Positions 44,258-52,037 of a stretch of 64,000 nucleotides of DNA are shown one piece after another. The notes under the pieces were generated by a model that saw nothing but the letters and a program-made list of their open reading frames with translations, ran no database searches and had not been told where the DNA came from. This stretch comes from Rhodobacteraceae bacterium Alg238-R152. GTDB taxonomy: Bacteria > Pseudomonadota > Alphaproteobacteria > Rhodobacterales > Rhodobacteraceae. The stretch lies in contig UNRJ01000005.1 of NCBI GenBank assembly GCA_900537125.1, forward strand, positions 62,001 to 126,000. The letters run 5' to 3'. Position 1 is the stretch's first letter. Every line of letters starts with the position of its first letter. A program made the translations under genes and the position numbers.

Positions 44258-45181
44258 TTAGTCTTTTTTCTCAGCGCCGAAGGCACCGATGTAGGTCATA
44301 GCCCCGTTCAACTCGAAGGTGCCACCCACTTCACTTGCATCATCGCCATAAAAGTTGCCCTCGGCCACGCCGGTTGCACCAGCGGTGGCTGCCCCGGTAC
44401 CAGCCAGGTTCGCAGAAAAGCCATTGCCACTGATTGTGCCGGTGCCGGCAAAATTGAAGTGATTGGCCAACCACTGATTGCCCCCTTCAAGATTGCGCGC
44501 TGTGGTGTTGCCACTTGCGATCGTGACATTGGAGAAGTCTGATGTTTGGATCTGGATGTCAGATTCAACGACAAGGTCCCGTTGATCGGATGTGACAAGC
44601 AATCCAACCGAGTTCCCACGATACGTTGCCGCGCCGCTGTCAGGAACATCCGCTGCGGCGGTCCTGTTACCAAAGCTGCCAACACCCACGCGGCCGTCAG
44701 TCGTGCCGATACCTGTGACCCACATGCCATACGACTGGTGGTCGAAGTCCAAAGCAATTTCATTGCCCAAGAAAGCTCTTGTGCGGCGATCCCTGGAGGT
44801 GCCAACAATCGTCAACCGGCGACCGTTGTCGTATTCAATGTCGCCGCCCTCGGATTCCCGGATATGCGTGGTGCCGTTTTCGTCGACAAACCGCATTCCC
44901 TCGTTGACACCCAGGTTGGAACTGAGCCGCACAGTTCCATCGGCCGTCGCTCCAAGCGTGCCAACGGAGACCCGGCCGTCGCCATCGGTAGAGACGCTTG
45001 CACCGCGCGTGCTGCCATCCAATGTGGTCTCGCCGTGCACGAGGAACAAACGATCCCCTGCGGTCTCGTTGACCCGCTTTCCGATCTCATCTTCGACAAA
45101 GGATTCAATTGTGCTTTTGCAGCCCGCGATTGACAGCAATGCCCCGATTGTCACCATGGTTTTGATAGAAGTATTCAGCAT
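44258..45181 (-). CDS. Lipoprotein with TbpB-like beta-barrel C-terminus, likely Slam substrate
   Basis: A 307-residue lipoprotein with lipobox LSIAGC (Cys21). After a short linker it consists of repeated Gly/Asp/Thr-rich beta-strands. The last ~37 residues (271-307) contain the motif GNFYGDDASEVGGTFEL, which is the hallmark of the TbpB beta-barrel (TbpBBD/PF01298-type) domain shared by transferrin-binding protein B, fHbp and other Slam substrates. The adjacent Slam-like gene supports this. The rest is not recognisable as a haem- or transferrin-binding domain, so the ligand is unknown. No iron-responsive box was identified in the promoter by eye. Confidence 0.82.
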   Translation of the reverse strand: MLNTSIKTMVTIGALLSIAGCKSTIESFVEDEIGKRVNETAGDRLFLVHGETTLDGSTRGASVSTDGDGRVSVGTLGATADGTVRLSSNLGVNEGMRFVDENGTTHIRESEGGDIEYDNGRRLTIVGTSRDRRTRAFLGNEIALDFDHQSYGMWVTGIGTTDGRVGVGSFGNRTAAADVPDSGAATYRGNSVGLLVTSDQRDLVVESDIQIQTSDFSNVTIASGNTTARNLEGGNQWLANHFNFAGTGTISGNGFSANLAGTGAATAGATGVAEGNFYGDDASEVGGTFELNGAMTYIGAFGAEKKD

Positions 45182-45730
45182 TTTCTTGTACCCGTATGAA
45201 GTCCATTTCCTTGGTCAGAGAAGAGCGCTGATCTAAGTTGGTTCCCCACCGGCTCACTCTTGCAATCCAACCAAAACGGTTTTCCTTAACGTGCGGTTTC
45301 GGCAATATTTACGGGGCATTAAGCGACCTTAGGTCTCTAAAATTTGAGGGGCATGCCGCAAAAATGCAGAAAAAATGCGCACATCACAGCACAGATAATT
45401 CAGTAAAGCTAAGATGAAGAAAGACGCCGCCGCAGGCACAACCGCCCCAAAAACAAGACTTTCTTTTGAGCGAAGAACAGGCGATTTAAATAGTTCAAAA
45501 ACGCGCGTAAGGCGGGCAAACTTTAGGTCTTGCTAACAATTGTCCGTTAGCGTCATTTTTAAGAAAACACCACTTCTTCAAATTGCGCGTAAACGGCCCA
45601 ATTTGGACGTGTTTCCTGCCTATGAAACACCGCGGTTTTTGCTTGAAAGACACAGAATCACCGCCCCTCCTGGGAGCAGTTGTAGGCCATATACAGCTTC
45701 AGCGGAGGCTGCCTATCAGGCCTATTCAAC
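45182..45730. other. Long non-coding stretch upstream of the lipoprotein gene
   Basis: About 550 bases separate the lipoprotein start from the end of the mazG-like gene; both genes lie on the minus strand. The region is AT-rich by the standard of this genome and holds an inverted repeat GCTAAC-N8-GTTAGC (45532-45551). It should contain the promoter of the lipoprotein-Slam pair and possibly a long leader. I see no ORF with coding character and no recognisable riboswitch. Confidence 0.5.
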
Positions 45731-46093
45731 CTATTCCTGCAAGTGGTGGCCCCATTTTTTGGAAAACGCGTCCGCAAGGTCGATGCCCTGCCACTGCGCA
45801 AAGACCAGTAAAAACCCAAACAGGTCCGCAGCCTCATCCTCAAGATTCTGGCGCGCGTCTTCGGAGGAGACCTGCCCCCGCTGCCCACCTTGCGCCGCGA
45901 GATAGGCCGCTTGCAGCTCCCCCATCTCTTCCGTCAGCTTCGCCAGATACCAAGTGGCGTCGCGATGAATATCAAAACGTTCCGCATAGATATCAGAGAC
46001 GGCCTCGGCTTGCGCCGCCAACGTCGAGACGTCCGGTGCCTGTCCCTGCTTTGGAGCCTCATTTGTCGACCGATGAATCTCAACACTTTCCAA
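45731..46093 (-). CDS. MazG-like nucleotide pyrophosphohydrolase
   Basis: A 120-residue protein with a single MazG-like helical domain. The metal-binding pattern is EEMGELQAA (about residues 55-63) and EDEAADLFGFLLVFA (about 85-99), the E-x-x-E-12-28-E-x-x-D arrangement of this all-alpha NTP pyrophosphatase family. The start is a TTG, seven bases after GGAGG, and the ribosome site lies inside the dispersed repeat. Such enzymes hydrolyse aberrant or stress-related nucleotides. It sits downstream of ruvCAB in the same direction, so cotranscription is possible and would fit a genome-integrity theme. Confidence 0.82.
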   Translation of the reverse strand: MESVEIHRSTNEAPKQGQAPDVSTLAAQAEAVSDIYAERFDIHRDATWYLAKLTEEMGELQAAYLAAQGGQRGQVSSEDARQNLEDEAADLFGFLLVFAQWQGIDLADAFSKKWGHHLQE

Positions 46094-46097
46094 ATTA

Positions 46098-46141
46098 GCA
46101 CCTCCGCAAAACAGTCGCGATACAGACGCAATACCGACGTG
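46098..46141 (-). repeat. 44-nt dispersed intergenic repeat, copy 2
   Basis: The repeat starts immediately after the ruvB stop codon and ends 4 bases before the mazG-like start, so its last unit supplies that gene's GGAGG ribosome site. It is made of 11-nt units CGTCGGTATTG, CGTCTGTATCG and CGACTGTTTTG, then CGGAGGTGC. It matches copy 1 at 40 of 44 positions. Confidence 0.8.
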
Positions 46142-47185
46142 TTATTTGCCGGTATTTGATGGGGTAAACATGTCAGGCTGATCCGGTCTCCGGGGCGCAG
46201 CCAAGCCCAGATGTTGCCAAGCTTTCTGTGCCAACATCCGCCCGCGCGGTGTTCGTTGTATCAGTCCTTGTTGCAACAAAAACGGCTCAATCACCTCCTC
46301 AAGCGCGTCGCGACTTTCACTCAGGGCGGCACTGATTGTGTCGATGCCAACCGGGCCACCAGCATAGTTTTCAGCGATGAAGGTCAGGTATCTACGGTCT
46401 GCACCATCCAACCCCAAATTGTCTACGCCAAGCCGCGTAAGTGCTCCATCTGCAAGAGTTTTTGTGATGATCCCATCGCCTTCGACAAGGGCAAAATCCA
46501 CCACCCGGCGCAGCAGACGCCCGGCAATCCGCGGCGTCCCGCGCGAGCGTCGCGCAATCTCACGTGCACCGCCATCATGCGTTGGTACACCCAATTTGCT
46601 TGCATTGCGGGTGACAATCTCGTTGAGCTCATCTTCGGTGTAGAACTGCAATCGGGTTGGAATACCAAACCTGTCCCTGAGCGGCGTGGTCAGTAACCCC
46701 AACCGCGTCGTCGCTCCCACCAACGTGAACGGCTGCAATTCAATCCGAACCGTCCGCGCCGCCGGCCCTTCCCCAATCACCAGATCCAGTTCAAAATCCT
46801 CCATCGCCGGATAGAGAACTTCCTCAACTGCCGGATTAAGCCTATGAATTTCATCAATAAACAGAACATCTCGCGACTCAAGGTTTGTCAAGATCGCGGC
46901 CAGGTCACCTGCCTTTGCCAACACCGGACCCGAGGTCAATCGGAAGTTCACACCAAGCTCTCGCGCCATAATTTGCGCAAGTGTGGTCTTCCCCAAGCCG
47001 GGAGGGCCATGGAACAGTGTGTGGTCCATAGCCTCCCCACGTCGGCGGGCACTTTCGATAAACACCCGTAGGTTTGCCCGTGCTTCGGCTTGCCCGATAA
47101 AGGCGTCTAGCTCCTGCGGCCGCAGAGCCCGGTCAGCATCTTCTGGCCGCGCATCAGGGCGCAAGGTAGGGTCTGGTTGTTCCAT
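46142..47185 (-). CDS. ruvB: Holliday junction helicase RuvB
   Basis: A 347-residue AAA+ ATPase that, with RuvA, drives branch migration at Holliday junctions. Walker [10 protein letters not shown] is near residue 60, Walker [10 protein letters not shown] near 108, the Arg finger and sensor regions follow, and the winged-helix C-terminus ([19 protein letters not shown]) is present. It lies 3 bases downstream of ruvA and is probably cotranscribed as ruvC-ruvA-ruvB. Nothing unusual in its sequence. Confidence 0.97.
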   Translation of the reverse strand: MEQPDPTLRPDARPEDADRALRPQELDAFIGQAEARANLRVFIESARRRGEAMDHTLFHGPPGLGKTTLAQIMARELGVNFRLTSGPVLAKAGDLAAILTNLESRDVLFIDEIHRLNPAVEEVLYPAMEDFELDLVIGEGPAARTVRIELQPFTLVGATTRLGLLTTPLRDRFGIPTRLQFYTEDELNEIVTRNASKLGVPTHDGGAREIARRSRGTPRIAGRLLRRVVDFALVEGDGIITKTLADGALTRLGVDNLGLDGADRRYLTFIAENYAGGPVGIDTISAALSESRDALEEVIEPFLLQQGLIQRTPRGRMLAQKAWQHLGLAAPRRPDQPDMFTPSNTGK

Positions 47186-47188
47186 CTT

Positions 47189-47905
47189 TTATCCCTTTGG
47201 GGCCAAAATCTTAAGCGCAGCCCGGATCAATTCGGAGGTATCAGCTTTGGGATTGTCACCAGCAGCCTGAGCCACGGCGCCAGCCGCATCTGCTGGTCCG
47301 TATCCAAGATTGCCCAATGCCGACAACGCATCCGCCTGCACACTCATCGACGCTGCCGCCGCAGCCCCGCTCGCGGCCGACGCACCGCCAGACTTCACCG
47401 GAGTCCGTGCCACATCCTCCAACACGTCATCGGTCCCAGGCGACTCTTCCGCTCCCGACGCAGTTGCCAACGCCTCGCCCAGGCTTCCGCCCAGCGCCAT
47501 CACGTCCGGCGCCTTATCTTTTAATTCAATAACAACCCGTTGCGCCGTCTTTGGCCCCACGCCTTTGGCCGCCTTGATCGCAGGGACATCACCCAGCATT
47601 ACGGCACGGCTCACACCCTCCGCCCCCAACGCTCCAAGGATTGCCATACTTGCTTTGGCGCCAATCCCCTGCACGCTCATAAGCAGACGATGCCACTCTT
47701 TCTCAAACAGGCTGAGGAATCCAAATAGCTGCAAAAGGTCTTCACGCACCAATAGGTCCGTGTACAGAGCAACCGGTTCACCAATCCCGGGCAAGGCCGC
47801 CAAAGTCCGATCCGAGCAATACACCACGTAGCCAACACCACGCACGTCAATCAACACATGGTCTGTGCTGCGGTATTCCAACCGTCCGGATATTTTGCCA
47901 ATCAC
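47189..47905 (-). CDS. ruvA: Holliday junction DNA-binding protein RuvA
   Basis: A 238-residue RuvA. The N-terminal OB fold ([21 protein letters not shown]...), the paired helix-hairpin-helix domain ([21 protein letters not shown] and [23 protein letters not shown]), and the C-terminal domain III ([19 protein letters not shown]) are all visible. The linker between domains II and III (about residues 150-190) is longer than usual and Ala/Ser-rich ([16 protein letters not shown]), which makes the protein slightly longer than typical. Its start overlaps the ruvC stop by 4 bases. Confidence 0.96.
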   Translation of the reverse strand: MIGKISGRLEYRSTDHVLIDVRGVGYVVYCSDRTLAALPGIGEPVALYTDLLVREDLLQLFGFLSLFEKEWHRLLMSVQGIGAKASMAILGALGAEGVSRAVMLGDVPAIKAAKGVGPKTAQRVVIELKDKAPDVMALGGSLGEALATASGAEESPGTDDVLEDVARTPVKSGGASAASGAAAAASMSVQADALSALGNLGYGPADAAGAVAQAAGDNPKADTSELIRAALKILAPKG

Positions 47906-48408
47906 GCCTGCGCCCTCTTCAATGCTTCAGCATAGCCCGCTCCGGCACGCGCATAATGCGCATGACACATCGCAATAGCCAAGGCATCCGCCGCATCCGC
48001 CCCGGCAATCTTAACGCCCGGCAGTTGCAACTTAACCATATGTTCCACCTGATGTTTTTCGGCATGCCCAACTCCCACAATGGTCTTCTTGACCTTGTTG
48101 GGAGCGTACTCTCCGATATGCAGACCAGCCTGGGCGGGCACCAAAAGCGCAACGCCACGCGCTTGACCAAGCTTCAGCGTGCCTGCACCATCTTTGTTCA
48201 CAAAGGTTTGCTCAATGGCCGCATGATCGGGTAAAAACCGCGCCACCACATCGGTGAGCTGCTCATGTAAGGACAACAGCCGCGTCGCCAAGTCTTGCCC
48301 AACGGAATGACACACCCCGTTGGCCACATGGCTCATCTTACTGCCATTGGCATCAATCACGCCCCAGCCCATATTCCTCAGCCCAGGATCGATTCCCAAT
48401 ACCCGCAT
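47902..48408 (-). CDS. ruvC: Holliday junction resolvase RuvC
   Basis: A 168-residue junction endonuclease. It begins [19 protein letters not shown] with catalytic Asp7, then has the acidic Glu in AIEQTF and the C-terminal Asp pair in [13 protein letters not shown] choose this ATG because it begins the conserved protein and has GGGG six bases upstream; ATGs further upstream would add non-conserved residues. First gene of the ruvCAB operon. Complete and ordinary in length. Confidence 0.96.
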   Translation of the reverse strand: MRVLGIDPGLRNMGWGVIDANGSKMSHVANGVCHSVGQDLATRLLSLHEQLTDVVARFLPDHAAIEQTFVNKDGAGTLKLGQARGVALLVPAQAGLHIGEYAPNKVKKTIVGVGHAEKHQVEHMVKLQLPGVKIAGADAADALAIAMCHAHYARAGAGYAEALKRAQA

Positions 48409-48586
48409 GTCATGCCCCATTATACTTTGTGTTCTTGTTATATCTCGTGAAATAGCACGAAACGAGAACAAACGCCAAGCCTGAAGCAAAACCTGCATGG
48501 TGTTTTTGTTGGTGCGACCTTTTGCCGACCTCGCATCCCTAGCTTCAAAATGCCCTAAAAACGACTCTTCACCATATCGAAAGCGA

Positions 48587-48600
48587 CCTTATTAATAAGG
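48587..48600. promoter_or_regulatory. 14-bp perfect palindrome upstream of DUF1127 gene
   Basis: CCTTATTAATAAGG is a perfect palindrome between divergent ruvC and the DUF1127 gene (gap of about 330 bases, which otherwise has no gene). A second inverted repeat GTCGA-TTT-TCGAC follows at about 48608-48620. Either could be a regulator site; no protein can be named. Confidence 0.45.
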
Positions 48601-48736
48601 CATTTCGTCGATTTTCGACCTATGCAAAACCCGCATGCCACCTATGCCGTTTTCACACTTGCTGGAGGGCTCTTGGGTTCTTATTTGCGGCCAATCGAAA
48701 CGCAGATCATAGCAACTGCAAGAAAGGATCTCTGAT

Positions 48737-48925
48737 ATGGCCGCATTTGAACATACGTCGACCTCTGGTTTTACTGGCCGTATCGGTCACACCGTCTCCG
48801 CACTTGTCGCGCGCTTTGTAGACTGGAATGACAAGCGTCGTACCCGCAACTCTCTTGAGATGCTCACCGATCGTGAACTGGATGATATTGGCCTCTCCCG
48901 TTCCGACGTTTACGCCATCCGCTAG
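48737..48925 (+). CDS. DUF1127 small protein
   Basis: A 62-residue, Arg-rich protein with a C-terminal DUF1127 domain: WNDKRRTRNSLEMLTDRELDDIGLSRSDVYAI. These 45-70 residue proteins are common in Alphaproteobacteria. Some are RNA-binding regulators that act with small RNAs or on carbon, phosphate and stress physiology; a specific role cannot be read here. AAAGGA lies 8 bases before the ATG. It is monocistronic, with a strong terminator 45 bases downstream. Confidence 0.92.
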   Translation: MAAFEHTSTSGFTGRIGHTVSALVARFVDWNDKRRTRNSLEMLTDRELDDIGLSRSDVYAIR

Positions 48926-48970
48926 ACACAAGAACCACCACTCACGATGATCACGTGTCTTGGCACCGCA

Positions 48971-49002
48971 AACCGCCGCCTCTCCTGAGGCGGCGGTTTT
49001 GT
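48971..49002 (+). terminator. Terminator of the DUF1127 gene
   Basis: Perfect 11-bp arms AACCGCCGCCT and AGGCGGCGGTT, six-base loop, then TTTTGTT. Confidence 0.92.
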
Positions 49003-49026
49003 TATGCCAACCATACCTATCACAAA

Positions 49027-49062
49027 TAGAAACGGCCCCGGGGAGAGAGACCCGGGGCCGTT
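49027..49062 (-). terminator. Terminator of the 115-residue membrane-protein gene
   Basis: Perfect 12-bp arms AACGGCCCCGGG and CCCGGGGCCGTT around an 8-base loop, with a modest T-rich tail on the minus strand. Confidence 0.85.
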
Positions 49063-49098
49063 CAGGATCTTGGAGGGATCCACGTAAACTTTAGATGA

Positions 49099-49446
49099 TC
49101 AGAGCTTGGTCCTAATCTGTGTCGCCACCCAACGCGACGCGGGATCGGGGGCCATGGTCCAGGCCGCAGCCTTCTCCACAACGGTACCACCGCTCAACCG
49201 CACAACATTCTGAGAATAGAAGTCGGGGCCATACTGAGACATCAGAATGCCTTTAATCATAATGAATGACACGACAACGGTGAATAAGCCTGCCCAAGGA
49301 AATCCTCGGCGACGGCCAGCGCCTTTTACAATCATGTATCCGTTGCGATCGACAACAACAGACTCACGTCCAACACGACCCGTTTTTTCTTGCGTACGGT
49401 AGATCCGTGCAAGGCGATCATGAAATTCTGCGTATGATTCACTCAT
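49099..49446 (-). CDS. Hypothetical membrane-anchored protein
   Basis: A 115-residue protein. Residues 1-48 are polar and basic (SESYAEFHDRLARIYRTQEKTG, RKRRG), followed by one hydrophobic segment (GLFTVVVSFIMIKGILMSQYG, about 51-71) and a periplasmic tail (about 72-115). The layout is a single-pass membrane protein. I cannot assign a family or function. It stands between two strong terminators with its own transcription unit and no obvious operon partner. The ATG follows a GAGTTGTTGCC stretch, without a strong ribosome site. Confidence 0.68.
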   Translation of the reverse strand: MSESYAEFHDRLARIYRTQEKTGRVGRESVVVDRNGYMIVKGAGRRRGFPWAGLFTVVVSFIMIKGILMSQYGPDFYSQNVVRLSGGTVVEKAAAWTMAPDPASRWVATQIRTKL

Positions 49447-49647
49447 GGCAACAACTCAGGTTTGGCCCCCACCAAACAAGGCTAAAACTGGTCTCGAAAT
49501 GTGGCAAAAGTAAGGCGCAAAGCCCAAAATGAGGCAAATTATCGACAAATCTGACCTCAATTATGAACATCAGCAGGCTTTATGGAAACAACACCTAAAG
49601 ACCGCGCATCACTGTCCCTAACCCCGCAACAAAGTCAAGATTGGGCA

Positions 49648-49680
49648 CAAAAAAACGGGCGCCTGAACCCAGGCACCCGT
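49648..49680 (-). terminator. prmA terminator
   Basis: Arms ACGGG-x-GCCTG and CAGGC-x-CCCGT with a four-base loop, followed on the minus strand by a run of T residues, 10 bases past the prmA stop codon. Confidence 0.9.
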
Positions 49681-49689
49681 CAATTGATT

Positions 49690-50583
49690 CTATGGGTGGT
49701 TTGGAACGGTTTCCCCCCTCCGGGTCAACGTCAGGGTGGACCACTCGCCAATCTCTTCTCGGGTATGCACATCAAAACCTGCTGCATCATAAGCAGCAAC
49801 CACATCGTCTGCTTGCTCGTTCAGGATACCGGATAGGATGGCATATCCCGCAGCGGCGATATTGGCTCCCATGTCCGGAGCCAGATCAATCAGCGGCGCT
49901 TTCAAGATGTTGGCAAACACAAGATCATATGGCGCCTTTGCCGCCAAATCAGGGTGGCCAAATCCCGCGGCCTCCAAACAAAGGACCCTACCATCCAGTC
50001 CGTTGGCGGTGACGTTGGCCTGCGCCACATCCACAGCCACTTCGTCTATGTCGCTGGCAAGCACCGGGTTTGGCCAAATCCGCGCAGCACCCATGCCTAA
50101 TACAGCCGTGCCACAGCCGATGTCGGCCACATTTTGCCCAACAAAGCCCTCGTTGGCCACACGGTCGAGCGCCTTTAGACAGCCCAACGTCGTGCCGTGA
50201 TGGCCTGTTCCAAACGCCATGGCTGCTTCAATCAACAATGGCTCCGCCCCTTCGGGGATCTTGTCTACATCATGACTGCCATACACAAAAAACCGTCCCG
50301 CCGCGACCGGCGCCAACTCACGCTTCACATGAGCCACCCAATCGGTTTCCGGCAACTCGGACACAGCAAATGGTTTTGCACCAAAGGCAACCGCCAGCAC
50401 AGCCAATCCTGCCTCATCCGGCGCCTCAACAAAATACCCGCCAATTTCCCAGAGACCTGACCCGTCCTCAACCTCAAACACACCAACTCCGGTGGGTTCC
50501 GGCACAAGCCGTTCCATCGCCTCGCCAAGCGCTTCGGCCTGCTCTTTGCCCATCAATGTGGTCAGTGCGGTGAATGTGGGCAT
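49690..50583 (-). CDS. prmA: Ribosomal protein L11 methyltransferase
   Basis: A 297-residue SAM-dependent methyltransferase that methylates L11 of the ribosome. It has motif I DIGCGTAVLGMGAARIW (about residues 154-170), preceded by AFGTGHHGTTLGCL, the substrate-linked conserved region (FGTGxHxTT). NILKAPLIDLAPDM is the NxxxxPL-type motif IV. The N-terminal third is the linker/L11-binding domain. The ATG follows a GAGACC stretch. Not in an operon. Identification is firm. Confidence 0.94.
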   Translation of the reverse strand: MPTFTALTTLMGKEQAEALGEAMERLVPEPTGVGVFEVEDGSGLWEIGGYFVEAPDEAGLAVLAVAFGAKPFAVSELPETDWVAHVKRELAPVAAGRFFVYGSHDVDKIPEGAEPLLIEAAMAFGTGHHGTTLGCLKALDRVANEGFVGQNVADIGCGTAVLGMGAARIWPNPVLASDIDEVAVDVAQANVTANGLDGRVLCLEAAGFGHPDLAAKAPYDLVFANILKAPLIDLAPDMGANIAAAGYAILSGILNEQADDVVAAYDAAGFDVHTREEIGEWSTLTLTRRGETVPNHP

Positions 50584-50653
50584 ATCCGGTCTCCTATAGG
50601 GTTGCGCAGGGCCTAGGGTCTCCCCTCGCCCCCGTCAAGCCTACGGCCCGGAA

Positions 50654-51895
50654 TTACTCTGCCGCCGCTGCCAAAGGGCGTGATAGACGGGTCTCATAAC
50701 CTTTTTCGGGGTGACGCGGGATCAAAAGTGCCAGACCAAGCGACACCCCTGCCATCGCTGCTGCGAGAACAAACACAGCCCCCGGTGACGCCAACCACAA
50801 CAATCCCAACAGGACCGGCAGGAACACCGCCGCAATATGGTTAATCGTAAAGGCCACAGCCGCCGTAGGGGCCATGTCTTCCGGGTCCGCGATCTTCTGA
50901 AAATAGGTCTTCAACGCCAGCGCCAAAGAGAACAACAGGTGGTCGACCACATAAAGCGTCGCCGCAAGGACAATACCCCAGCCAAAGAAGTAGATGCCGC
51001 CATAGGCCAAAAACACGAGCACCAACCCCGCATATTCAAAGATCAATGTACGCCGCTCACCAAAGCGCGACACCGCCTCGCCAATCATCGGAGCAATGAT
51101 CATGTTGGCCACCAGGTTGATCAGGTAAAGCGCGGTGATTTCATGTACGTCAAAGCCAAACCGCTCCACCATCATGAAGCCGGCAAAGACCACAAATATC
51201 TGCCGCCGCGCGCCCGCCATGAATTGCATCGCATAATAGAGCCAATAGCGTTTTTTCAACACCATCTTTCGCGCCTGCGGAGTGCGCCCTTCAAACTGAG
51301 GAAAAGCAACAAAGCAATAAAGGGCAATCAATGCGGTCACACCGCCACCCGCCAAATAGACAACGTCATAGTCCCACGCGAACCGCTTCCAGCCCAACAC
51401 GATAAGACCATAAGCCAATAGAGTTGCTGCGGATCCAGCGGCCACAAGCCACCCCAAAATCTTGGGGGCTCGCTTCTTATCGAGCCATTGAAGCTGCAGC
51501 GACTGGTTCACCGTTTCATAGTAGTGAAACCCAATTGAGCTCAGCAACGTGATCATCAGAATCCCGCCCATCGTCGGGAAATAGGCCGTCATCGCCGTGG
51601 CCACCCCTAATAGCATCAACGATACCAGACCCAAAATTTGCTCACGAATGAACAGCAGCAGGAAAATCACACCAATTGCCAGAAACCCTGGAATTTCGCG
51701 AACCGTGTGCAGCAGCCCAATGTCCGACCCGTCAAAATTCGCAACCTCAATAACAAAGTTATTGAGCAAGGCACTCCATGTGTTGAAGGCAATTGGCATG
51801 GCCAACGCCATAAGGAACAAAAGCGTGATAGGGCGGCGCCACCAAGGCAGGGTATGCGCGTCATCGATGGGGATTTTTCTGAACATGTGCAGCAA
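50654..51895 (-). CDS. MFS transporter
   Basis: A 413-residue permease of the major facilitator superfamily. About 12 hydrophobic helices are split by a cytosolic loop in the middle (FPQFEGRTPQARKMVLKKRY, near residues 200-220). The first helix is WWRRPITLLFLMALAMPIAFN. No substrate-specific motif stands out, and genome annotation of such members is usually only 'MFS transporter'. The start is either of two ATGs three codons apart. It ends at a short gap after prmA's start region and is a separate unit from it. Substrate unknown. Confidence 0.85.
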   Translation of the reverse strand: MLHMFRKIPIDDAHTLPWWRRPITLLFLMALAMPIAFNTWSALLNNFVIEVANFDGSDIGLLHTVREIPGFLAIGVIFLLLFIREQILGLVSLMLLGVATAMTAYFPTMGGILMITLLSSIGFHYYETVNQSLQLQWLDKKRAPKILGWLVAAGSAATLLAYGLIVLGWKRFAWDYDVVYLAGGGVTALIALYCFVAFPQFEGRTPQARKMVLKKRYWLYYAMQFMAGARRQIFVVFAGFMMVERFGFDVHEITALYLINLVANMIIAPMIGEAVSRFGERRTLIFEYAGLVLVFLAYGGIYFFGWGIVLAATLYVVDHLLFSLALALKTYFQKIADPEDMAPTAAVAFTINHIAAVFLPVLLGLLWLASPGAVFVLAAAMAGVSLGLALLIPRHPEKGYETRLSRPLAAAAE

Positions 51896-52037
51896 ATACG
51901 CCTATTGCCTCCAAAAGGCGAGATCAAATGACCGCACAGCCCCGCGTGCATTCTCGCACATCTACATTAGGGCCTAACACTGGATGCGAGGCACGGCCTC
52001 ACGCTCAATGTCCTCTCTACTAATCTAGGCCTGACGG

